Position numbers and translations under genes: made by a program. A stretch of DNA of 6,189 bases. Source: JAABYT01 sp041581935 (lineage in GTDB: Bacteria > Pseudomonadota > Gammaproteobacteria > HK1). The notes beneath the pieces were generated by a model that ran no database searches, was not told the DNA's origin, and worked only from the letters and a program-made list of their open reading frames with translations. The stretch's first letter is position 1; each line of letters opens with the position of its first letter. The DNA is taken from contig JBFICP010000197.1 of NCBI GenBank assembly GCA_041581935.1, positions 1 to 6,189 on the forward strand. The letters are read 5' to 3'. Below are positions 1 to 5,578 of the stretch, one piece after another.

Positions 1-324
1 CCGGTATCGGTAGCGCTGCTTGGCACCGGCATCAGGCCGGTAAGCTCGATGTTTCTCGGCTGGTTCGGTCCTCGTGGGCTCGCGTCGGTGTTATTTGCGC
101 TTCTGATTTTGGAAAGTGCCGACGTCGCGCACAAGGCACAAATCTTCACCGCCATTATCGTCACGGTTGTATCGAGCATACTTCTGCACGGGTTTACGGC
201 AGGACCGTTCTCGCACTGGTATGCAGTAACGACAAAAAGAATGGGTGAGTGTGAGGAAAACAAGCCCGTGCCCGCAGAGCCGTTTCCCAACGCCTCGAAG
301 CCCGTCATCAAGCCGGAAAGTTGA
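1..324 (+). CDS. CPA1/NhaP-type cation:proton antiporter, C-terminal end (5' truncated by window)
   Basis: This is the last 107 residues of an inner-membrane monovalent cation/proton exchanger; the reading frame is open from base 1, so the start lies outside the window. Residues 18-29 carry the FLGWFGPRGLAS segment typical of the late membrane helices of NhaP-like members of the Na_H_Exchanger family, including the conserved Arg in G-P-R-G (R25). A hydrophobic stretch follows at about 27-38, then a final helix at about 48-62 ending in HGFTAGP. The rest (71-107) is a hydrophilic, Pro/Glu/Lys-rich cytoplasmic tail without a recognisable domain. The family usually exchanges Na+ or K+ for H+ in pH and salt homeostasis; the ion cannot be decided from this fragment. 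The stop (TGA, 322-324) is 46 bp before the next gene, so the two may be cotranscribed. Family call is firm; subtype is less so. Confidence 0.85.
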   Translation, partial: PVSVALLGTGIRPVSSMFLGWFGPRGLASVLFALLILESADVAHKAQIFTAIIVTVVSSILLHGFTAGPFSHWYAVTTKRMGECEENKPVPAEPFPNASKPVIKPES

Positions 325-358
325 TTCGAAGGATTATTCCGGCATCGCGCCACCTAGT

Positions 359-365
359 GGAGGGG
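359..365 (+). promoter_or_regulatory. Ribosome binding site of the flavodoxin-fold gene
   Basis: GGAGGGG lies 5 nt upstream of the ATG at 371. It decides the start: the frame is open further upstream to a GTG at 245, but that would overlap the antiporter gene and add about 42 residues of low-complexity Ser/Pro/Arg sequence that does not resemble the family. Confidence 0.8.
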
Positions 366-370
366 ACATT

Positions 371-1117
371 ATGACACTTTCAGACAAGCAACTCGCTATG
401 TGCGACTCGAGCAGGTGGGATTTCTCCGATCTCAATGCGCTCGTTTTGAATTGCACGTTGAAACGATCTCCCGAGATGTCTCATACACAGGGGCTCGTCG
501 ACATCGCGAAAGCGATCATGGAGAAAAACGGTGTTACCGTTGAGGATCTTCGCCCGGTCGATTTCGACATCGCTTACGGCGTGTGGCCGGACATGACCGA
601 GCACGGATGGGACACCGACGATTGGCCCCGAATCGCCGAGAAGGTCATGACGGCCGATATTCTCGTGCTCACCTCGCCGATTTGGTTGGGAGAGAAATCG
701 TCGGTTTGCACGAAGACAATCGAGCGCCTTTATTCACTTTCGGGGAAGCTCAACGATGACGGGCAGTACGCCTATTACGGGCGTGTCGGAGGGTGTCTGA
801 TAACGGGCAACGAGGACGGCGCAAAGCACTGCGCCATGAACATTCTCTACTCGCTTCAGCATATCGGCTACACGATTCCACCGCAGGCTGATGCGGGCTG
901 GCTCGGGGAAGCGGGCCCGGGGCCGTCTTACCTGGATCCCGATTCCGGCGGGCCGGAGAACGATTTTACGAATCGGAATACCACCTTCATGACCTGGAAC
1001 CTCATGCATCTCGCCCGCATGATCAAGGATGCCGGTGGCATTCCGGCCCACGGCAATCAACGCGCCGCGTGGGATGCGGGCTGCCATTTCGATCATCCGA
1101 ATCCGCTTTACCGGTAG
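371..1117 (+). CDS. Flavodoxin-fold NAD(P)H-dependent FMN oxidoreductase
   Basis: A 248-residue protein that I place in the flavodoxin-like / NADPH-dependent FMN reductase superfamily, cytosolic, expected to bind FMN and pass electrons from NAD(P)H to a quinone, flavin or other acceptor; the natural substrate is unknown. Visible elements: first beta strand and phosphate-binding loop at residues 21-40 (LNALVLNCTLKRSPEMSHTQ); second flavin loop at 98-107 with TSPIWLG (T101-G107), where S102-W105 would contact the ring; third loop TGNEDGAKH at 145-153; and the C-terminal HPNPLYR (242-248), which I recall as common in this group. There is no signal peptide or membrane segment. It is somewhat longer than minimal FMN reductases (about 180-200) because of a Gly/Pro/Asp-rich insertion at about 176-200. 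It sits right behind an antiporter gene, recalling the KefF/KefC pairing, but no direct link is shown. Superfamily is confident; exact subfamily is not. Confidence 0.85.
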   Translation: MTLSDKQLAMCDSSRWDFSDLNALVLNCTLKRSPEMSHTQGLVDIAKAIMEKNGVTVEDLRPVDFDIAYGVWPDMTEHGWDTDDWPRIAEKVMTADILVLTSPIWLGEKSSVCTKTIERLYSLSGKLNDDGQYAYYGRVGGCLITGNEDGAKHCAMNILYSLQHIGYTIPPQADAGWLGEAGPGPSYLDPDSGGPENDFTNRNTTFMTWNLMHLARMIKDAGGIPAHGNQRAAWDAGCHFDHPNPLYR

Positions 1118-1379
1118 AGCCCCGAGCTTGCGTACAACTTCAACGCGAGTCGCGGCAACGCCCGCGCTTCGTCCCAGCTCGTCTCGATGGCTCTGCGGTT
1201 CGACAATGTTCGCGGCGATTTCTCGGGCGCACACCGTGATCGGTTGTCGTCCATGCGTCGTCGCCTCTCGGGGGCATGCTAGGCTTGGTGCGAATCGCCG
1301 CACTTACCCCACACGCCGCGCTCGTGGGAATTCGTATCATGGTCGGTGTCGACATCATCGATTGGGACTACCTGCATCG

Positions 1380-1405
1380 GGCGCGGCGGGCTCTCGGCGC
1401 GGCGG
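1380..1405 (+). repeat. 10-bp direct repeat GGCGCGGCGG, two copies, 6-bp spacer
   Basis: Identical copies lie at 1380-1389 and 1396-1405, giving a 16-bp period, and a T6 run follows at 1406-1411. The repeat units are direct, not inverted, so they do not form the stem of an intrinsic terminator. They could be a protein-binding site or slippage in GC-rich DNA; the role is unknown. Confidence 0.5.
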
Positions 1406-1560
1406 TTTTTTCATGTTCATCGTGCTGCTTCAATCTACGCCGGAAATTTCGACCTCGCGCAGAACGGACGTCTACAGTTAGACTTACCAGTATGTGGCGA
1501 CCACTGGCACGAGATAACGCAGCGGGCGGGTTCGGGCACACACTTGTGCGGTCAGCTGCA

Positions 1561-1567
1561 CTATGAT
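1561..1567 (+). promoter_or_regulatory. Possible -10 element of the otsB operon promoter
   Basis: CTATGAT contains TATGAT (five of six matches to TATAAT) with a C just upstream, a feature favoured by RpoS-type promoters. No good -35 hexamer sits 16-18 nt upstream; TTGTGC at 1544-1549 is only 12 nt away. A start near 1574 would give a leader of about 27 nt. otsBA is RpoS-controlled in E. coli, which makes this worth noting, but the match is weak and could be chance. An alternative pair is TCGACC (1449-1454) and TACAGT (1472-1477) with a 17-nt spacer, each four of six. Confidence 0.2.
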
Positions 1568-1590
1568 CGTCCTGATACCCGTTTCCCCAC

Positions 1591-1595
1591 AGGAG
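1591..1595 (+). promoter_or_regulatory. Ribosome binding site of otsB
   Basis: AGGAG sits 5 nt before the GTG at 1601. It favours this start over in-frame upstream candidates such as the GTG at 1346, because the resulting protein begins shortly before the first catalytic motif as expected for the family. Confidence 0.75.
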
Positions 1596-1600
1596 TTCGC

Positions 1601-2365
1601 GTGTCGTTCCGTCTACCCCGCCCCGGTCGCGGCGAAGCATGGTCGCTATTTCTCGATTTTGACGGCACGCTGACGGACCTGGCGGCGACGCCGGACAGTG
1701 TGCTCGTGAGCCCGGGGCTTCGCACGACGCTCGCGGCGCTTTTTCAGGCGCTCGACGGCGCGATGGCCGTAATCAGCGGGCGCCCGATCGCCGAGCTCGA
1801 TGGGTTTCTTGGGCCATTGCGCCTGCCGGCGGCGGGCATGCACGGTCTCGAATGGCGATTAGCGGATGGTCGCGTACTGCGCAGGCGGGATGGGGGGCAA
1901 GTGCTCGAAAGGTTGCGCGGCAAGCTCTCGGAACTTGCCGAAGCAGATCGGCGCCTGCTTATCGAGGACAAGGGACTTGCCGTGGCGCTGCACTATCGCG
2001 GTGCGCCCGAACGCGAAGCAGAGCTGCGCGCCCGGATGGAAGAGCTGGTAGCGGGGCTCGACGGCTATCGCGTTCTGTGTGGCAAAATGGTTGTCGAGGC
2101 GATGCCGGCGAAAACGGGAAAGGGTCAGGCCATCGAGGCCTACATGCGTCAGCGTCCGTATCGGGGGCGGCGTCCAGTGTTCGCGGGAGACGATGTCACC
2201 GACGAGGACGGCTTCGCGGTGGTGACGCGCTTGGGTGGGATCACCATCAAGGTTGGCGATGGACCAACCAGCGCATCGCATCGCGCCTCCACGGTGAGCG
2301 CCTTTTTAGCCTGGCTTCACGACCTGCCGCGCTCACTGCGGGTCGATGGCGCCAAGGACGATTGA
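1601..2365 (+). CDS. otsB: Trehalose-6-phosphate phosphatase
   Basis: A 254-residue cytosolic HAD-superfamily phosphatase that removes phosphate from trehalose-6-phosphate to give trehalose, the second step of the OtsA/OtsB route. HAD motif I is LFLDFDGTL, with nucleophile D19 and acid/base D21; motif II is the Ser in VISGRP (S59); motif III Lys lies in the MPAKTGKG stretch (about 168-175); motif IV is GDDVTDED (196-203), which binds Mg2+. Family-specific cap elements GMHGLE (79-84) and EDKGLAVALHYR (122-133) separate it from generic HAD enzymes. Length matches single-domain bacterial OtsB (about 250-270). The GTG start at 1601 is chosen for its AGGAG site; the frame is open upstream to 1283, so a longer form cannot be formally excluded. 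It is first in the operon; the next gene starts 12 nt after the stop. Confidence 0.95.
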   Translation: MSFRLPRPGRGEAWSLFLDFDGTLTDLAATPDSVLVSPGLRTTLAALFQALDGAMAVISGRPIAELDGFLGPLRLPAAGMHGLEWRLADGRVLRRRDGGQVLERLRGKLSELAEADRRLLIEDKGLAVALHYRGAPEREAELRARMEELVAGLDGYRVLCGKMVVEAMPAKTGKGQAIEAYMRQRPYRGRRPVFAGDDVTDEDGFAVVTRLGGITIKVGDGPTSASHRASTVSAFLAWLHDLPRSLRVDGAKDD

Positions 2366-2367
2366 GC

Positions 2368-2372
2368 GGGAG
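2368..2372 (+). promoter_or_regulatory. Ribosome binding site of the GH15 gene
   Basis: GGGAG lies within the 12-nt otsB/GH15 junction, 5 nt ahead of the GTG at 2378. It supports a GTG start, which places the conserved N-terminal segment (V8-I9-G10-N11) at the expected distance from the start. Confidence 0.7.
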
Positions 2373-2377
2373 TCACA

Positions 2378-4171
2378 GTGAGTTCTCTAGATCTCGGCGT
2401 AATCGGCAATTGCAGCTACGGTGCGCTAATCGATGCGACCGGCCGCGTCGTGTGGTGCTGTCTGCCCCGCTTCGACGCGGATCCGGTGTTTTGTAGTCTT
2501 CTCAACGATCACGACAGTGAGCGCGGCGTATTTGCCATCGATCTCCACGGTATGACGCGAAGCGAGCAGAGTTATGAACGAAACACCGCAATTCTCGTTA
2601 CTCGCGTATTTGACGATGCAGGAAATGGAATCGAGATCACGGACTTTGCTCCGCGATTCCGAATGCACGGTCGACGCTTTCGACCAATGAGCCTGATTCG
2701 GCGCGTGACGCCCATCGCGGGGACACCCCGTATCCGCGTTCGGTTGCGTCCGCGTTTCGACTACGGTGCCAAGGAGCCTTCGCTGACACACGGATCGAAT
2801 CACATTCGCTACATAAGTGATCGGCTGACGCTCAGGCTGACCACCAACGCGCCGATTACCTATTTGCTCAGCGAAACGTCGTTCTGCCTCGAGGAGCCGA
2901 TCAGCTTGATACTGGGTCCAGACGAGACTCTCGCAGGGGGAGTCGAGGAGACCGCGCGTGAGTTTCAGGAGCGCACGACCGAGTACTGGCGGTTCTGGGT
3001 GCGCGCATTGGCGCTGCCGTTCGAGTGGCAGGAGGCGGTGATTCGCGCGGCGATAACCTTGAAGCTCTGTGAGTTCGAAGAAACCGGCGCAATCGTTGCC
3101 GCCATGACAACCAGCGTGCCGGAGGCCCCCGGCTCTGAACGAAATTGGGATTACCGCTACTGTTGGTTGCGGGATGCCTTCTTCGTGGTGCGAGCGCTCA
3201 ACAGCCTCGCCGAGGTTGAAACCATGGAGAGCTACCTGCGCTATTTGCACAATATCATCGCTACGAACCGTGGTGACAACAAAGATGCCCACATGCAGCC
3301 GGTCTACGGCGTCGGACTCGAGCGACGCCTCGAGGAGCACATCGTGCCCTCGCTTACCGGCTATCGCGGCATGGGTCCGGTGAGGGTCGGTAACCAGGCC
3401 TACGAGCACGTTCAGCACGACGTCTATGGCAACGCGATTCTAGCGGGCGCACAGGCGTTTTTCGACGCGCGGCTGCTGAGCCAGCCCGATGACGCGGATT
3501 TCGAGCGTTTCGAACGCATTGGTGAGCGGGCCTATCGCGTGTATGACAAGCCCGATGCGGGAATGTGGGAGCTGCGCTCGCGCTCGCGCGTGCACACCTC
3601 ATCGAGCCTGATGTGCTGGGCCGCCTGCGACCGGCTAGCCAAAATCGCGGCGCACAGGGGACTGGCTGAGCGAGCCCTCCTGTGGCAGGGACGCGCCGAT
3701 AGCGTGCGCAGCACGATTCTCGAGCGTGCCTGGAACGATGAAATCGGCACTTTTACCGAGAGCTTTGGGGGCGACGCGCTCGATGCGGGATTATTGCTGA
3801 TGGCTGAGGTCGGCTTTCTCGAACCCGGAGATCCGCGCTTTCGATCGACGCTCGAACAAATCGAGTCGGGCCTTCGCCACGGTAATCACCTGTTCCGCTA
3901 CACGGCGGCCGACGATTTCGGCGTTCCGAAAACTGCTTTCAACATCTGCACGTTCTGGTATATCGATGCTCTGGCGCGCGTTGGACGTGTGTCCGAGGCG
4001 CGCGAAATCTTTGAATCCATGTTGGCGTGTCGTAACCGGCTCGGCCTGCTATCCGAGGACATCGACCCCGCAACCGGTGAGCACTGGGGCAACTATCCTC
4101 AGACCTACTCGCTTGTCGGCATCATAAATTCCGCCATGCGCCTCAGTCTGCCGTGGCAGTCGAGGCTCTGA
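2378..4171 (+). CDS. Glycoside hydrolase family 15 protein (glucoamylase/trehalase-like)
   Basis: A 597-residue GH15 enzyme, expected to hydrolyse alpha-glucosidic bonds with inversion and release glucose. The N-terminal beta-sandwich (about 1-200) opens with the family pattern VIGNC (8-12), W26 and PRFD (30-33). The catalytic (alpha/alpha)6 barrel (about 210-597) contains RNWDYRYCWLRDA (255-267), VRVGN (335-339), HDVYGN (347-352), GMWELR with candidate general acid E398, FNICTFWYIDAL, and LLSEDIDP with candidate general base E560 followed by GNYPQ (571-575). Length suits bacterial GH15 proteins. There is no signal peptide, so it is likely cytosolic and would meet intracellular trehalose or glycogen-type glucans. 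Oddity: where many members read H-S-K-V-M, this one has HTSSSLM (406-412) with Ser410 at the usual Lys. Lying between otsB and otsA argues for a role in trehalose metabolism, possibly trehalase, but glucoamylase or another alpha-glucosidase is equally compatible. Confidence 0.92.
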   Translation: MSSLDLGVIGNCSYGALIDATGRVVWCCLPRFDADPVFCSLLNDHDSERGVFAIDLHGMTRSEQSYERNTAILVTRVFDDAGNGIEITDFAPRFRMHGRRFRPMSLIRRVTPIAGTPRIRVRLRPRFDYGAKEPSLTHGSNHIRYISDRLTLRLTTNAPITYLLSETSFCLEEPISLILGPDETLAGGVEETAREFQERTTEYWRFWVRALALPFEWQEAVIRAAITLKLCEFEETGAIVAAMTTSVPEAPGSERNWDYRYCWLRDAFFVVRALNSLAEVETMESYLRYLHNIIATNRGDNKDAHMQPVYGVGLERRLEEHIVPSLTGYRGMGPVRVGNQAYEHVQHDVYGNAILAGAQAFFDARLLSQPDDADFERFERIGERAYRVYDKPDAGMWELRSRSRVHTSSSLMCWAACDRLAKIAAHRGLAERALLWQGRADSVRSTILERAWNDEIGTFTESFGGDALDAGLLLMAEVGFLEPGDPRFRSTLEQIESGLRHGNHLFRYTAADDFGVPKTAFNICTFWYIDALARVGRVSEAREIFESMLACRNRLGLLSEDIDPATGEHWGNYPQTYSLVGIINSAMRLSLPWQSRL

Positions 4172-4180
4172 GCAACGTCC

Positions 4181-5578
4181 ATGGCCGAGCGCATCGTCGT
4201 CGTATCCAATCGCGTCGCCGTCACTACTGATGCCGCTCGTGCGGGTGGACTAGCCGTGGCGCTGGCCGAGCTGCTGAAAAAGACAGGAGGTGTATGGTTC
4301 GGTTGGAGCGGAAAAGTTTCCGAGCGGCCGAACGCGCACCCGCGAATCGAGGGTCGGGGTGGTTTGACGATCGCCACGGTCGACCTTTCGCCTGAGGACT
4401 TCGACGAGTATTACAGTGGATTTGCAAACAGCGATCTTTGGCCGCTTTTCCACTACCGGATCGATCTCGCGAGCTTTAATCGCGACAACTATCAAGGATA
4501 TTTGCGCGTCAATCAACGCTTCGCCCAAGCCTTGAAACCCATGCTGAAGAAATCCGATCTAGTGTGGGTTCACGACTATCATCTGTTCGCGTTCGGAGAG
4601 GAGCTTCGCCGCATGGGATGCGAGCAAGCGATGGGGTTTTTTCTGCACATACCTTTCCCTGCGCCGGAAGTACTGACGACGCTTCCCGTACACGATGTGA
4701 TCGTACGTGCCATGTTCGCTTACGATCTCATCGGATTTCAGACAGAGGTCGATCGGAACTGCTTTCTCAATTACGTCATCAACGAGGCCGAAGGCACCGT
4801 CTACGAAGATGGTCGTGTCCGCGCATTCGGGCGCACAATTTTTGTTGGTGTTTTTCCGATTGGCATCGATGCGGAGAATTTCTCCAAGTTCGCGACATCG
4901 AAAGCCGCCATGGTGCACCGGCAACGGTTGGAGAGGGTGCTGAGACGTCGACTTGCGATCGTTGGCGTCGATCGGCTCGACTATACGAAGGGTCTCGCCG
5001 AGCGCTTTCGCGCCTTTGAGCGTCTTCTCGAGCATTACCCGGAGAACCACGGGAAAGTGACCTACGTTCAGATCGCCCCGACTACGCGGGCGGACGTTCC
5101 GGATTATGTGCATATTCGCGAAGAGCTCGAGGGAATCGCCGGCAGCATCAACGGCGAGTACTCCGAGTTTGACTGGACACCCCTGCGATACATCAATCGT
5201 TCCTTCAGCCGCCCGGCGCTGGCCGGCATTTTTCGGCTCAGCCGTGTGGGGCTGGTGACGCCGCTGCGTGACGGCATGAACCTGGTAGCGAAAGAGTTCG
5301 TCGCCGCTCAGTCGCCGCGCAATCCTGGTGTGCTGGTGCTTTCCCGGTTCGCCGGCGCCGCTCACCAGCTGCAGGGCGAGCTGATCGTCAATCCATACGA
5401 TGTACAGGGGGTTGCCGACGCGCTGCAAAGGGCACTCAACATGTCGCTCGATGAGCGCAAAAGCCGTTGGAAGACGCTCATCAAGTCCATACGCAAGGAC
5501 AACGTCGTCAGTTGGCGCGAGAGCTTCCTCGATAAATTAAAATCCGTGGCAGCCAAAAATGGATTGGAGCGGTCGTGA
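4181..5578 (+). CDS. otsA: Alpha,alpha-trehalose-phosphate synthase (UDP-forming)
   Basis: A 465-residue GT20 glycosyltransferase that joins glucose from UDP-glucose to glucose-6-phosphate, giving trehalose-6-phosphate in the cytosol. Length is close to E. coli OtsA (474), with no fused phosphatase domain. Expected binding residues are present: R11 in VVSNRVA, the GGLA loop (22-25), W39 in VWFGWSGK, Y78 and W87 (EYYSGFANSDLW), D132 in HDYHL, H156 in FLHIPFP, R265 and K270 in GVDRLDYTKG, and D364 in LRDGMN before the LVAKEF segment that holds UDP. All align to E. coli positions with offsets of -1 to +3, so the enzyme should be active. The ATG at 4181 gives the canonical N-terminus. It lies 9 nt after the GH15 stop and lacks a convincing ribosome binding site, suggesting translational coupling. 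Its stop overlaps the glucokinase start. Confidence 0.97.
   Translation: MAERIVVVSNRVAVTTDAARAGGLAVALAELLKKTGGVWFGWSGKVSERPNAHPRIEGRGGLTIATVDLSPEDFDEYYSGFANSDLWPLFHYRIDLASFNRDNYQGYLRVNQRFAQALKPMLKKSDLVWVHDYHLFAFGEELRRMGCEQAMGFFLHIPFPAPEVLTTLPVHDVIVRAMFAYDLIGFQTEVDRNCFLNYVINEAEGTVYEDGRVRAFGRTIFVGVFPIGIDAENFSKFATSKAAMVHRQRLERVLRRRLAIVGVDRLDYTKGLAERFRAFERLLEHYPENHGKVTYVQIAPTTRADVPDYVHIREELEGIAGSINGEYSEFDWTPLRYINRSFSRPALAGIFRLSRVGLVTPLRDGMNLVAKEFVAAQSPRNPGVLVLSRFAGAAHQLQGELIVNPYDVQGVADALQRALNMSLDERKSRWKTLIKSIRKDNVVSWRESFLDKLKSVAAKNGLERS
5565..5569 (+). promoter_or_regulatory. Ribosome binding site of glk, inside the end of otsA
   Basis: TGGAG within the last codons of otsA is 5 nt before the GTG at 5575. 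It supports that start, whose GTGA overlaps the otsA stop codon, an arrangement typical of coupled translation. Confidence 0.65.

Larger units (their letters stand above)
1118..1600 (+). other. 483-bp gap without a supportable gene; probable leader/promoter region of the trehalose operon
   Basis: No open frame here combines a good ribosome binding site with a recognisable product. Things seen: a near-palindrome CGCGA-G-TCGCG at 1144-1154; a small hairpin GTGCG/CGCAC with a 6-nt loop at 1288-1303; a 10-bp direct repeat at 1380-1389 and 1396-1405 followed by six T at 1406-1411; and a TATGAT hexamer at 1562-1567. The frame of the flavoprotein gene stays open after its TAG for 54 codons, to a TAG at 1280-1282. 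From 1283 the same frame is open all the way into otsB. There is no obvious stem-plus-U-tract terminator after 1117. A decayed gene, a small unannotated protein, or plain regulatory DNA all remain possible. Confidence 0.6.

Noticed and set aside
245..370. Longer form of the flavoprotein starting at GTG 245
   Set aside because: It would overlap the antiporter gene and add a Ser/Pro/Arg-rich segment; the ATG at 371 has GGAGGGG at ideal distance.
734..1303. 189-codon minus-strand open frame across the flavoprotein gene and gap
   Set aside because: Arg/Pro-rich shadow of a clear plus-strand gene; no recognisable motif.
1288..1303. Hairpin GTGCG/CGCAC as a regulatory RNA element
   Set aside because: Only five base pairs with a 6-nt loop; expected by chance in GC-rich DNA and with no conserved riboswitch pattern around it.
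1380..1411. Intrinsic terminator ending in T6
   Set aside because: The GC-rich part is a direct repeat, with no complementary arm to form a stem before the T run.
1276..1566. 96-codon plus-strand open frame in the gap
   Set aside because: No ribosome binding site, Arg/Ala/Cys-rich product without family resemblance, and no sign of coding constraint that I can see.
1118..1600. tRNA or other RNA gene in the gap
   Set aside because: A GGTTC-like sequence occurs, but there is no matching T-arm, anticodon arm or acceptor stem.
2426..3418. 330-codon minus-strand open frame
   Set aside because: Antisense shadow of the GH15 gene, a common result of GC-rich third positions; the plus strand has intact catalytic motifs.
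4285..4395. Strong AGGAGG inside otsA followed by ATG at 4294 and a 33-codon out-of-frame ORF
   Set aside because: The motif is explained by conserved otsA codons (T-G-G-V-W), the spacer is only 3 nt, and the product has no recognisable feature.
4559..5428. 289-codon minus-strand open frame
   Set aside because: Antisense shadow of otsA; no domain signature.
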